From: Candidatus Obscuribacterales bacterium
GTDB taxonomy: Bacteria > Cyanobacteriota > Vampirovibrionia > Obscuribacterales > Obscuribacteraceae
Assembly: GCA_019744775.1 (NCBI GenBank)
Contig: JAIETZ010000007.1
Span: 61,566-125,565, forward strand
Length of the DNA stretch: 64,000 nucleotides
Reading direction: 5' to 3'
Part shown: piece after piece, positions 24,438 through 33,102 of the stretch
How positions within the stretch are numbered: position 1 is the stretch's first letter
Layout: the number at the start of each line of letters is the position of its first letter
The notes under the pieces: model-generated
The model's input: the letters and a program-made list of their open reading frames with translations, nothing else
What the model was told of the DNA's origin: nothing
Database searches by the model: none
Position numbers and translations under genes: made by a program

Positions 24438-24460
24438 GTAGGGGCGCATTGCATGCGCCC
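24438..24460. repeat. 19-bp palindrome, copy 3
   Basis: GTAG, then GGGCGCATTGCATGCGCCC, 10 nt after the S41 protease stop. Confidence 0.85.
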
Positions 24461-24564
24461 TTCTTTTTCCTTCGTGCCTACACAAACTAGATGTCATATT
24501 GTTAACCCGGACTAGGCAAAAGTTTTTCCAAGAGTATAGAGTTTAAGTACATAAGGAGCCCTCA

Positions 24565-27288
24565 ATGGAAAACTTAACGGCAAGCCCGACGAAAAACATG
24601 GATCAATTACTCAAGGAACTCAACATATCGTTTATTTCCGAAAAAAGCGGCACTATCGAATATAGTTTGAATAGCAATGGCTTAAAAATCCTCCTCTGCC
24701 GCAATAACACGGCTCCTGTAGCAACCTTCATGCTCCTTTATCGTATCGGCTCCATCAACGAAGGCGTCGGATATACAGGCTCAACCCACTTCCTTGAGCA
24801 CATGATGTTCAAAGGAACGGAAAAGAACAATCCGGAAAACGGACAGGGCTTTGATGATCAATTGAAACCAATCGGCGCGCTCTATAACGCCACCACCTGG
24901 TTTGACAGAACAAATTATTTCGAGGCAGTACCATCCGAACATTTAGAACTATGCATTCGCTTAGAAGCAGATCGCATGCGCGGACTTTTGATCCGCCAAG
25001 AGGATCGCGATGCGGAAATGACCGTCGTGCGCAATGAATTCGAACGCGGTGAAAATGATCCGCATGATGTATTGCTCGATGCTATGTACGCTCACGCGTT
25101 TTCCGCACATCCTTATCATCATCCGACAATTGGTTGGCGCTCGGATATCGAGGGAGTTCCTCTAGAGAGACTGAAAGAGTTTTACGACACTTATTACTGG
25201 CCGAGCAACGCTACCGCAATTGTTGTCGGTGACTTTGAACAAGAAAACGCGCTGAAGCTTATCCACAAATACTTCAATAACATAGCCAAACCCAAGCATG
25301 TGATTCCGACTGTCTACACGGTTGAGCCGCCACAAGAAGGAGAGCGTCGCTTTGAGTTGCGCCGTGCCGGTGAACTCTGCCAGGTAATGCTTGCCTATCA
25401 CATTCCGGAAGCACAGCACAAAGACACGCACGCAATTGCCGCACTCGCTTCAATTCTTGGAAGCAGCGACAGACGCTCGACACGCCTGTACAAGCGACTC
25501 ATCGACACAGGACTTGCCGTTGATTGCTTCACCTGGCACAACGAGCAGCGCGACCCTGGACTTATGATTCTTGGCGCAACAGTCAATCCAGGTATACACC
25601 CAAAAGATGTCGAAGACGCCATCATTGACGAAATTGCCAAGCTAGCTGCCGAACAACCAACCGATGATGAAATGAAACGCTCTAAGAGTGCCAATCGCAA
25701 AGGCACGGTTCTTGCAGCTGCTGATCCAATGGTATTTGTCAGCCAATTAGGCGAAGCAGAGGCCGTTGCTAACTGGCGCTGGCTGATGGACTACGACGAC
25801 AATTTCGATGCGGTCACTCACGCAGATGTGCAACGCGTAGCCGGCACATATTTCGCGCGCGAAAACCGCACTGTTGGTTGGTTTATTCCCAAAGGTATTG
25901 ATGAGGCTTTAGCAAAAATCAAACCAGGCAAAAAAGTCAAGATAACAAACGGCAAGGAAAATGGATCAATTTCTTTTGCCACCAATGCAGCAATTGCTAC
26001 GTTGAAAAAACCGGAAAAGGCTGAGCGTCCATCATTTGCCAAAAATGTAAAACGCACAGTTCTCGATAATGGCATGACTGTCTTAGTCCTGCCGAATCCA
26101 GGCACAGGCTCGGTTGCAGTGACTGCCAAACTTCGTGCAGGCTTCTGCTTTGCCGATCACAAATTATCGTTAACGCCAAGCATTGTCACCGATATGCTGG
26201 TCAGAGGCACAAGCAAATACACCAAGACTCAAATCGGCGAAATCTTAGAAGAGATGGGAAGCAGTCTTGCCATCAAGCCGGATAACTTTGCCGTCAACTT
26301 GGCGAGCAAAATGGTCACAGGTGACTTACCGACATTCCTTGAACTCTTGAGTGATGTACTGCAAAAGCCGTTGATGGCAGATGTTGAACTCAAGAAGTGC
26401 AAGAAAGAACTTACATCCTACTTGCAAGAGCAAATTACAGACACCGGCGCACGCGCGCGTAATCAATTCCTGCAAAGTTTGTATCCGGCTGATTCTGTTT
26501 ATTACGCGAAATCATTCGAAGAGCAAATGGCAGAAGTCGAGGCAATCACCCGCCAAGAAATTCGCGATTTCCACAAACAATACTTTAGCCCGGCTGGAAT
26601 GGTACTTACCATCGTTGGCGACATCGAGCCGGATGCAGCGCTTTCATTAGTGCGCACCCACTTCGAGAAGTGGAAGGGCAGACAAGCCCCGGTAATCGTT
26701 GTGCCACCAGTTGCACCGCCGACACGTGCACAACGCATCGAAGTGCCCATTCCAGACAAGAAAAATGTCGACATCATCATCGGCTATCCAGTCGATCTGA
26801 AGCGCACAGCACCGGATTTCTATCCGGCAATGCTGGGCAACAATGCCTTAGGCAAAGACACACTATCATCACGTCTCGGACTGGTTGTCCGCGAACGTGA
26901 AGGCTTAACTTACGGTATTCACTCAGGATTCGAAGATGTTTCTTTCGGCTACGCTCCGTGGATCATAAGCTTGTCAGTCAACCCAGTGAACATCGACAAA
27001 GCCTTGTCTCTGGTCAACGACGTCGTCGCCGAATACCGCGCCTCCGGCATCCGCGACAAAGAGCACGCCGACGAAGCCGGCCGCGCCGCAGGAAGCTTCG
27101 TCGTCGGTTTGCGCACATCAATGGGCATGGCTTCATCGATAACGAGTTACGAATATCTAGGATTACCGCTAGAGCTGTTGGACAACTTCTCCCGCGACGT
27201 CAAAGGCGTCACCAAAGATCAAATCAACTCCGCCATCGACAAATACCTGACTTTGGACAAAGCCATCACCGTCATCGCGGGTACATAG
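24565..27288 (+). CDS. tandem M16 metallopeptidase (pitrilysin family)
   Basis: 907 residues after TAAGGAGCCCTCA. Two M16 units. The first has the inverted zinc motif HFLEH (residues 75-79) and the distal Glu region EMTVVRNEFERGEND. The second starts near residue 500 (RTVLDNGMTVLVLPNPGTGSV), has no HxxEH, and ends with R-x-Y-type LTYGIHSGFED that closes over substrate. One active and one inactive half is normal for the family. No signal peptide is evident, so it may act in the cytoplasm, although many relatives are periplasmic. Confidence 0.92.
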   Translation: MENLTASPTKNMDQLLKELNISFISEKSGTIEYSLNSNGLKILLCRNNTAPVATFMLLYRIGSINEGVGYTGSTHFLEHMMFKGTEKNNPENGQGFDDQLKPIGALYNATTWFDRTNYFEAVPSEHLELCIRLEADRMRGLLIRQEDRDAEMTVVRNEFERGENDPHDVLLDAMYAHAFSAHPYHHPTIGWRSDIEGVPLERLKEFYDTYYWPSNATAIVVGDFEQENALKLIHKYFNNIAKPKHVIPTVYTVEPPQEGERRFELRRAGELCQVMLAYHIPEAQHKDTHAIAALASILGSSDRRSTRLYKRLIDTGLAVDCFTWHNEQRDPGLMILGATVNPGIHPKDVEDAIIDEIAKLAAEQPTDDEMKRSKSANRKGTVLAAADPMVFVSQLGEAEAVANWRWLMDYDDNFDAVTHADVQRVAGTYFARENRTVGWFIPKGIDEALAKIKPGKKVKITNGKENGSISFATNAAIATLKKPEKAERPSFAKNVKRTVLDNGMTVLVLPNPGTGSVAVTAKLRAGFCFADHKLSLTPSIVTDMLVRGTSKYTKTQIGEILEEMGSSLAIKPDNFAVNLASKMVTGDLPTFLELLSDVLQKPLMADVELKKCKKELTSYLQEQITDTGARARNQFLQSLYPADSVYYAKSFEEQMAEVEAITRQEIRDFHKQYFSPAGMVLTIVGDIEPDAALSLVRTHFEKWKGRQAPVIVVPPVAPPTRAQRIEVPIPDKKNVDIIIGYPVDLKRTAPDFYPAMLGNNALGKDTLSSRLGLVVREREGLTYGIHSGFEDVSFGYAPWIISLSVNPVNIDKALSLVNDVVAEYRASGIRDKEHADEAGRAAGSFVVGLRTSMGMASSITSYEYLGLPLELLDNFSRDVKGVTKDQINSAIDKYLTLDKAITVIAGT

Positions 27289-27296
27289 ACGCGCTT

Positions 27297-27317
27297 GTAC
27301 GCGCATTGCATGCGCCC
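27297..27317. repeat. 19-bp palindrome, copy 4 (decayed)
   Basis: GTAC, then GCGCATTGCATGCGCCC; left arm changed. Directly after the M16 stop and 8 bp from a TGTCATT-type element. Confidence 0.7.
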
Positions 27318-27325
27318 GCCTCTTT

Positions 27326-27454
27326 TGTCATTCCGAGGGCTTCAGCCCGAAGAATCCACCGCAAGCACTCTGCATACGACTTGATCAAATCGACCACGTC
27401 TAATTACGGCAGATTCTTCGCTGTGGCACTAACGCGCCTTCACTCAGAATGACA
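27326..27454. repeat. TGTCATTYYGAG element
   Basis: Left end TGTCATTCCGAG, right end CTCAGAATGACA; inside, GAAGAATCCACC on the left and CAGATTCTTCG on the right. Two nested inverted repeats around about 50 bp of unrelated centre: the same plan as the GIY-YIG element at 49172 but without a gene. Confidence 0.75.
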
Positions 27455-27543
27455 AATATCTACTACCCTTGCTCGTAGCTACCCACAAAATAAAGTAGTG
27501 CCGGTAGCAAACAGGGTATTTATCCTTGAAAACATTCCGTGAG

Positions 27544-27570
27544 AACCTCGGTGCCGAAAGCACCGAGGTT
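27544..27570. terminator. hairpin after the - strand gene
   Basis: AACCTCGGTG and CACCGAGGTT pair around CCGAAAG, 17 nt beyond the stop of the - strand gene. T-run weak on both strands. Confidence 0.55.
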
Positions 27571-27586
27571 CGTCATTCAAATCACT

Positions 27587-28300
27587 TTAGAGATGGTCTC
27601 TCTTTATGTAATTTGTCACTTCCAGATGTTCGGCCACTATCTGACCATTGCTACGAATATGCAGCACCCATTTGTTGGCGCTGTACGAATCATTCCAGAC
27701 ATTGAGCGCCAGGAATCCGCTTCCCATTACGCCGACGTAGCGCTTACGCAGTTTCTTTTTGAGAAATCCTTCAAACATAAGCGCTTGTAATTTTCCACTG
27801 GCAATAGCTTCTGCTTCGGCGTCACTCAGCATTAGAGCGCAACTTTTAGCGCCATGTCCGTGCCGCCATACATCCGGATCACTGCTATTCAGCAGTTTGT
27901 CAGCGCGCTCCTTATTCCACGACCAAGTCGCATTTAACTCAGCTAAAAGATTAGCCAAAACAGGCGGGATGATCGCCGGATTGCTAAACGGAAATGGCAA
28001 TTCACCTTTTTCGTTTCGTACCGGACTTGCTTCAGCGAGCTTTCTCATTCTTATGAAAGCAGTCAAATTGCCGGAAGTGGCTTGCTCTTCAACCGTCAAA
28101 GACAGCTCTTCGCTCTTCGGCGCCGGCGGTCTACTCTTGCGATCGATGCCCTTTGCGGTCAGAGTAAGTTCCAGATTGTGTTCTTGAAACAATCCAGACT
28201 TTGACGAGGCAACGAGCTCTTCAAACGCGTGCAAAGTTTGATGAGCTTTGTGAGCTGCTTCCGTGCTCGCTTTCTCATAGTCCGTGTATGTTTGTCCCAT
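27587..28300 (-). CDS. hypothetical protein
   Basis: 237 residues; the ATG at 28300 has GGAG 8 nt before it. The first part is helical and charged, the centre reads LTAFIRMRKLAEASP and PPVLANLLAELNATWSWNKE, and the last 80 residues look beta-rich (KRYVGVMGSGFLALNVWNDS; KWVLHIRSNGQIVAEH). No signal or membrane span. Not recognised. It stands alone between a + strand protease and a - strand phosphatase. Confidence 0.6.
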   Translation of the reverse strand: MGQTYTDYEKASTEAAHKAHQTLHAFEELVASSKSGLFQEHNLELTLTAKGIDRKSRPPAPKSEELSLTVEEQATSGNLTAFIRMRKLAEASPVRNEKGELPFPFSNPAIIPPVLANLLAELNATWSWNKERADKLLNSSDPDVWRHGHGAKSCALMLSDAEAEAIASGKLQALMFEGFLKKKLRKRYVGVMGSGFLALNVWNDSYSANKWVLHIRSNGQIVAEHLEVTNYIKRDHL

Positions 28301-28368
28301 AGTTGTCACTCCATCTTGTTTTACCTTGTACGTTCAAGTGACACCACAATTCTTCCATTCAGAGGAGA

Positions 28369-28405
28369 AACGACTCCAAATGCCGGGAGCATTGAGAGTC
28401 GTTTT
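28369..28405 (+). terminator. terminator-like hairpin
   Basis: AACGACTC and GAGTCGTT pair across a 19-nt loop with TTTTT. No + strand gene precedes it. The space 28301-28604 otherwise holds only a second stem, AAGCCGG/CCGGCTT near 28505; I see no convincing gene there. Confidence 0.4.
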
Positions 28406-28604
28406 TGCAAATAGCTGAAACTAGATTGTTTCTACTGTCTTGTCCTTGAGAGAAATGAAATTGCGGAGTACTCTTTCCTCTACTTGTTTTTTGCTTTAAA
28501 AAGCAAGCCGGCAGAGGCTTTCCGGCTTCGTCATCCATGCAACCAAGCGCAATCAGTGCGGAAATCCGCATGGAGACAGCGGTTCAGCTCCTAGCGCAAT
28601 TACG

Positions 28605-29351
28605 CTAGGGCAACAAAACATCCAGGTTTATGCGCTTGAATGGACGGTTATTACCGTCAAGCATGCGTCCATAGGCAACGATTTCCGCATTGTCCACAGA
28701 CTCTGCGTCGTTTTTTAGACGCACGCTTCTATCGGAGATGCGATCCGTTTTGCGGCGCAATGAAAGTTCTGACGACAAGTGATCCACCCACAAGGAAAGA
28801 AACCGGTCCGTCCTTGAGCAGTACTCAGCATGCAATGCATCAGTCCGAGCAAACAGCTGCTTGTAGCTTTCACCGTCCTGATGTCCTTCGCCTCCAGGTG
28901 GGGCGTAATTCAAACCACCCTTTTTTAGATCTGCAAGGTACCTTTCGTACTCATCGGTATGCTTTGTTTGCACACCGTAATAAGTCATATTCCAGAAAAG
29001 ACCTTGTCTCCGCTTGTTTAGACGAGCGTCATGAATTAGAGGGGCACGAATTCCTAATTCGCGCATAACATTCAAGGCGGTTTCTTCCGTGCGGAAAAAT
29101 TCGCTGACCAAGACTTCTTCTAGAGGTCTATCGGCACGCAGGATTTGACGCAATTTTCTTCCGGCAGCCTCGGCTTGATATTTACCTTGTTGAGTCAGTT
29201 TGACCCTTTCATCAAAACCACCGATTCCGTAATAGAGTCGGCATTCTTTGTCTCTGTCGATCCGGCGGTATGCGACATTGGCTTCCGATTCAGCGTGGCG
29301 CATGCGGATTATCACTTGATCATAATCTGAAAGATCGCGACGAGTGTTCAT
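28605..29351 (-). CDS. histidine phosphatase (phosphoglycerate-mutase-like)
   Basis: 248 residues from the ATG at 29351, which has TGAGGT before it. IIRMRHAESEAN carries the RHxE motif with the phosphorylated His; FRTEETALNVM and the later LWVDHLSSELSL supply the usual Arg, Glu and second His. LTQQGKYQAEAAGRKL is the standard helix of the fold. A Tyr/Gly-rich insert (MTYYGVQTKHTDEYERY) lengthens the lid. Substrate unknown; cytoplasmic. A complete terminator stands in its leader. Confidence 0.82.
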   Translation of the reverse strand: MNTRRDLSDYDQVIIRMRHAESEANVAYRRIDRDKECRLYYGIGGFDERVKLTQQGKYQAEAAGRKLRQILRADRPLEEVLVSEFFRTEETALNVMRELGIRAPLIHDARLNKRRQGLFWNMTYYGVQTKHTDEYERYLADLKKGGLNYAPPGGEGHQDGESYKQLFARTDALHAEYCSRTDRFLSLWVDHLSSELSLRRKTDRISDRSVRLKNDAESVDNAEIVAYGRMLDGNNRPFKRINLDVLLP

Positions 29352-29364
29352 TGTGCTGACCTCA

Positions 29365-29394
29365 ATAAAAAAGCCACCGATTGCTCGGTGGCTT
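29365..29394 (-). terminator. terminator or attenuator in the phosphatase leader
   Basis: AAGCCACCGA and TCGGTGGCTT pair around four bases and are followed, on the - strand, by TTTTTTA only 14 nt before the start codon. No promoter can fit between; any promoter must lie upstream, so the hairpin would stop or control the message. Confidence 0.7.
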
Positions 29395-29436
29395 GGGGAA
29401 TGCCTGGAAGAAGTTCGTTTTGTCATTGTCCGAAAC

Positions 29437-29459
29437 GGGCGCATGCAATGCGCCCCTAC
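29437..29459. repeat. 19-bp palindrome, copy 5
   Basis: GGGCGCATGCAATGCGCCC plus CTAC, beside a TTTGTCATTGTCCG stretch like a TGTCATT arm. Confidence 0.85.
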
Positions 29460-29787
29460 AAATCGGAATTACAAGTGGCTATGACTAATTACTACTGTTA
29501 GCGGGTGTTTATCTACCTGAATTTCTTGTTTCAAATCAAACTTCTTCTAGTCACAACATAATGAAATTGCAGTCACAAAAACAAGATGGGAAAGCTCCGC
29601 TAGTCCTAAAGTTAATGAATAAGTGTATTTAGAACGAATATGTAATAGAACTTATGGCCTTACGTTGCTTTATACCTACGAATACTATTAGTCTAAAACC
29701 TGAACAAATTGTGAAGACAAACCCCAGAGGAAAAACCCAAAGTACTTATTCCGTAAGGCATTTCACAAACTAGCAATTGAATTTTTC
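29460..29787. other. AT-rich spacer between divergent genes
   Basis: About 330 bases with no credible gene. GCCTTACG (29657-29664) and CGTAAGGC (29752-29759) are inverted copies 87 nt apart and could form the base of a folded leader for the + strand genes. Several TATAAT-like stretches; no promoter can be fixed. Confidence 0.35.
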
Positions 29788-29828
29788 AGCCCAACTCACC
29801 GGCAAGGATGAGCTGGGCTTTGTTTTCC
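29788..29828 (+). terminator. terminator-like hairpin in leader
   Basis: AGCCCAACTCA and TGAGCTGGGCT pair with one mismatch, followed by TTGTTTTCC. No + gene lies upstream within 2 kb, so it acts, if at all, in the leader of the metallopeptidase gene. Confidence 0.6.
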
Positions 29829-29900
29829 TCGCGCAGCAGCTCGGTAGTGTGCCGTTAGCGCTCGCATTTGTCTGGAAGCCGTGGCTTCCGGAGGTGGGTT

Positions 29901-30587
29901 ATGAAAAAGAGTAAGCGGATTTTCGGCCGCGCGTTTTGGAAACTGGCCGAAGTCAGCCCGACATTTATGCAGGACTGGAAGCTCCTAGAAGCTGCTGGCA
30001 TTAAGATCCGTTTGCTCAACAAAAGTGACATTGCTTACTTCAGCCGGAAGAAGCGCGTCGTCTATGTTGGCAAATGGAGTAGCCATGTCAACAAAATCGT
30101 GAGCATCGGACACGAATACGTACACGCACTGTTGCGTCCTACGACTGACGTCAAAGAAGGCGACGATCGAGAGACCTGGATTAACGAACGCTTAGAAGAA
30201 GAAACCGAAGCCATTGTGCATGAGCTTTTGATTCTTCAGGAGTTAATTGCTGCAGGCAAGTCAAAACACTTCGGCAAGCAATTCAGCAGTGTTGGTCTTG
30301 GTTGGCTGACCATCTACCAAGGTGGAACAGTTGCCGGCGATGCCGTCGAAGCTCGTCTTTTGGCGACAGGAATAGACACAGCAGCTTCCGAAGATTTTTT
30401 GGAATCCGTCCGCAAGGGTGGCAGAGAAGCTGTCAAAGCCGTGCTGTGTCACACCACAACTTCGAACACAGGCGAATTGTATCCGGAGTATTACGGATAT
30501 TGGTTCGACGAAGAAATGGACAAGATCGCTTGGCACAAAAAGCGAGCCAAATCGAAACAAGCAACACTAAATACCGAAGCCAGTTGA
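29901..30587 (+). CDS. HExxH putative metallopeptidase
   Basis: 228 residues from the ATG after CCGGAGGTGGGTT. HEYVHALLRPTTD is the zinc motif; LEEETEAIVHE about 27 residues on may give the third ligand; the end PEYYGYWFDEE repeats the pattern of the gene at 12024. Compared with that relative it has an extra 45 residues before the end (GWLTIYQGGTVAGDAVEARL). Cytoplasmic by sequence. A second, more distant metallopeptidase follows after 55 nt. Confidence 0.76.
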   Translation: MKKSKRIFGRAFWKLAEVSPTFMQDWKLLEAAGIKIRLLNKSDIAYFSRKKRVVYVGKWSSHVNKIVSIGHEYVHALLRPTTDVKEGDDRETWINERLEEETEAIVHELLILQELIAAGKSKHFGKQFSSVGLGWLTIYQGGTVAGDAVEARLLATGIDTAASEDFLESVRKGGREAVKAVLCHTTTSNTGELYPEYYGYWFDEEMDKIAWHKKRAKSKQATLNTEAS

Positions 30588-30611
30588 TCGCCAACTGGCT
30601 TCTTTCTTTTT
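30576..30611 (+). terminator. intrinsic terminator
   Basis: GAAGCCAGTTG and CAACTGGCTTC pair around ATCGC, then TTTCTTTTT. It overlaps the end of one metallopeptidase gene and lies 32 nt before the next. Confidence 0.8.
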
Positions 30612-30642
30612 GACCCGACCAACCGGTTGGAGGTGCTGTCAC

Positions 30643-31209
30643 ATGAACAAACTGAGAAAACATTTCAGCGCCCAGTTTTGCAACCTGGTCGCTAAGTCAG
30701 ACACGCTTGTTGCAGATATAGAAAAACTACGCAAGTGGGGATTCAAGATTCTCCCTGGCAAAGTTAACTGCACAGGCGATGCCGACATCGACAACAAAGT
30801 CATCAGAGTTGGACACTGCAAACTAATTTGCCGTATCTACATCCTTGCCCACGAAATTGGCCATGTCCTCAATTCACGCGATCTGAAAAGAGTCTCGGCG
30901 CACAGATCGTCAATTGAACAGTATGTGTTTGCTGAGATTAGAGACGAAGCGAAGGCCATCCGTTACGCCATGGACCGCCTGCGTGAAATCTACGCCGACA
31001 GACCGCGTGAAAAGCATCACTTCGATGCTTGGACAAGATCAGCTAAAGCGGGCAGATGGACTCAACTACTGAGAGACATCAGGGAGTCACTAATCACAAC
31101 CGGCAAAAGTGTGCCGTTTGAAGAATATTGGGCCGACTCCTACAAGAAGGAAAAGCGCGCCGCTGCACGGAAGCGCAAAAAGACCCTCGAACAAAAGAAG
31201 AACAAGTAA
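30643..31209 (+). CDS. HExxH putative metallopeptidase, divergent
   Basis: 188 residues after TTGGAGGTGCTGTC. IYILAHEIGHVLNSRDL has the HEIGH zinc motif; IRDEAKAIRYAMDRL downstream is the likely third-ligand helix (EETEAI in the other two). Very basic C-terminus (RAAARKRKKTLEQKKNK). Shorter than, and diverged from, the two HEYVH paralogues, but the helix order is the same. Probably cytoplasmic; substrate unknown. Confidence 0.75.
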   Translation: MNKLRKHFSAQFCNLVAKSDTLVADIEKLRKWGFKILPGKVNCTGDADIDNKVIRVGHCKLICRIYILAHEIGHVLNSRDLKRVSAHRSSIEQYVFAEIRDEAKAIRYAMDRLREIYADRPREKHHFDAWTRSAKAGRWTQLLRDIRESLITTGKSVPFEEYWADSYKKEKRAAARKRKKTLEQKKNK

Positions 31210-31212
31210 TCA

Positions 31213-31240
31213 GAAGGAGTCGTACAGCCGACTCCTTCCG
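31213..31240 (+). terminator. terminator-like hairpin
   Basis: GAAGGAGTCG and CGACTCCTTC pair around TACAGC; T-run absent. 31 nt before the next start. Confidence 0.5.
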
Positions 31241-31270
31241 CCTCATTCGGCTGACGCCATGGAGGAGAAT

Positions 31271-31789
31271 ATGTCTAAATACAATTTTCGCAAAGACTTC
31301 TCGCCCATGGCGACGCAGGTTGTTGAACACGCCATTATCGAGTGCATGCGAATGATGCACTCTTATGTCGGCAAAGAACACCTGTTGCTCGGCTTGCTTA
31401 TGGCAAGTGATGGTGAGGCGAGCAAACTTCTAACAAAACAAGCTATTTCACTAAACCGTGCTCGCAACCAAGTTGACTTGATGCACGGTCCGCGCGGCTA
31501 CATGTCTTTGGAGCCGCTACTGAAAGCATCCGCCAAGCACGCACTTTATCTTGCATGGCAACACGCCATGTTAGCAGGCAGTGCCTCAGTGGAAACAGAA
31601 CACATTCTTCTAGCCATTCTCAAGAAAGAAGGCAATAAAGACGCGATCGACATTCTCAAACTACTGCAAGTCGATATAGGTTTGCTCGAAGCAAACCTCA
31701 TGAAATTACTCGAATCAAAGCGCTCGGGCAATAACTTCGCACGAAGACTAAGTCGGCCCGACGAGGAAAATGGTGAATCACATGATTAA
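31271..31789 (+). CDS. free-standing Clp N-terminal-domain protein
   Basis: 172 residues after TGGAGGAGAAT. Two Clp-N repeats: FSPMATQVVEHAIIECMRMM...YVGKEHLLLGLLMAS and LLKASAKHALYLAWQHAM...VETEHILLAILKKEG. It has no AAA+ domain. Such domains bind substrates or adaptors for ClpC/ClpA; alone it may act as an adaptor or decoy. Its stop codon overlaps the start of the alpha/beta hydrolase gene (ATGATTAA), so they are coupled. Confidence 0.85.
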   Translation: MSKYNFRKDFSPMATQVVEHAIIECMRMMHSYVGKEHLLLGLLMASDGEASKLLTKQAISLNRARNQVDLMHGPRGYMSLEPLLKASAKHALYLAWQHAMLAGSASVETEHILLAILKKEGNKDAIDILKLLQVDIGLLEANLMKLLESKRSGNNFARRLSRPDEENGESHD

Positions 31790-32999
31790 GGCCAAAGTTG
31801 TTAGCTTTGTGTCTGCATTGCTTGTGCTTGTTGGCGGAATGACTCCGGCATTTTCAGCCGTGGACAGCACCCCTGCAACTACGCCAATTGTTCTGCCCGA
31901 TGGTATGCAACCGGCTTTTGCCGTAATAGAACCACCACTACCAGGGCAGAAACGAAACCGCATGCGCGTGCTTTGCGTGACAAACAGGAAAGAGAAAGAC
32001 ATAAAGCCAAAATTCAATGCTTTGGGAGAAATAATTCCCAACAAGCAAATGAAGTTCTTGAACGATGCTTCGGAAACTGGGCTGACTTATTGCGTGTGCG
32101 AAATTACTTTTGGCGGCAAACCGGATATGAAACTATTGCAAACGCCAATGGATTGCAAGCTGTCTCCGTATAGCTGGGCGAAGTGGCAATTGAAGTCGCC
32201 ACACATCGAGTCAATCATAAAGATATCCGAGGTGGAATTCTTCGATTACTTGCACCAAGCAAGCCCGGACGGACAAATCTACATCATCATGCCGGGGTCG
32301 TTTACTCGCTTTGACGAAGCGGTAAAACGTGGATCAGCAGGCGTTCTTGCTTTGAATTCGAAAGCGGTATTCGTCTTTAGTTGGCCGGCTCAGGGCTCAA
32401 TTCGCCCGGACAATTATGGTTATGACGGCACACAAGCGGAACGGTCGATTCTCGTATTTGAGCGACTGATGTCCAGACTAGCCAAAGAATTCGGTTCAAA
32501 GAATGTGCACGTAATTGCACACTCGATGGGCAACCGGATCATCTCTTGGACATCCGCCGTGATCATGCTTAGAAACGGCTGCCTTGACAATGAAGGTGTC
32601 TGCACAATTCCTCAGAAGTTCGGTCGTTTAGAAATGGTATCGGCTGATATTGATGCATCACTGTTCGTAGACAACTATGCAAACTCAGTGAAAGCTACAT
32701 ACACTGCAGCCGACATTTGGGTGTCGAAAAAGGATAAAGCTCTGGTCTTGTCCAAACTAGTGCACAAGAAGCCGCGCCTTGGTCAGCGAGTTAAGGAATT
32801 ACCTGTAATACCAGGAATTCGCTTTATCGTTTTCACCAAAGCCGACATGGGCAAGTTCGGACACTCAGTTCCGTTTCCAATCATCGCGCGCGTGATTAAG
32901 AGCCATGGAAAATGTCCAGGCTCCCCCTGGAAATTTATCCGCATCCGTGACGGCGAAAGCCCGATTGATGAACTCATCAAGCGCGACAAGGACGAATAA
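31782..32999 (+). CDS. secreted alpha/beta hydrolase, DUF900 family
   Basis: 405 residues. The ATG at 31782 is preferred to 31770 for spacing and because it starts a clean signal peptide (MIKAKVVSFVSALLVLVGGMTPAFSA). Core motifs: VFVFSWPAQGS, then VHVIAHSMGNR with the nucleophile Ser, VSADIDASLF with the acid, and KFGHSVPF with a candidate His. The order fits the DUF900 hydrolases (lipase-like fold, substrate unknown). Exported, although it is coupled to a cytoplasmic Clp-N gene. Confidence 0.83.
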   Translation: MIKAKVVSFVSALLVLVGGMTPAFSAVDSTPATTPIVLPDGMQPAFAVIEPPLPGQKRNRMRVLCVTNRKEKDIKPKFNALGEIIPNKQMKFLNDASETGLTYCVCEITFGGKPDMKLLQTPMDCKLSPYSWAKWQLKSPHIESIIKISEVEFFDYLHQASPDGQIYIIMPGSFTRFDEAVKRGSAGVLALNSKAVFVFSWPAQGSIRPDNYGYDGTQAERSILVFERLMSRLAKEFGSKNVHVIAHSMGNRIISWTSAVIMLRNGCLDNEGVCTIPQKFGRLEMVSADIDASLFVDNYANSVKATYTAADIWVSKKDKALVLSKLVHKKPRLGQRVKELPVIPGIRFIVFTKADMGKFGHSVPFPIIARVIKSHGKCPGSPWKFIRIRDGESPIDELIKRDKDE

Positions 33000-33018
33000 G
33001 ACTTTACCGCTCTGTTTT

Positions 33019-33041
33019 GTAGGGGCGCATTGCATGCGCCC
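33019..33041. repeat. 19-bp palindrome, copy 6
   Basis: GTAG, then GGGCGCATTGCATGCGCCC, 20 nt after the hydrolase stop. Confidence 0.85.
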
Positions 33042-33102
33042 TTTTCGAAGAATCTCACTGCCAATTTATCCCTCCTCACACAACCAAAGAGGTAAATGCC
33101 GT

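Noticed and set aside
29820..29880. tRNA-like sequence (AGCTCGGTAG)
   Set aside because: Only a D-loop-like string; no T-loop or acceptor pairing.
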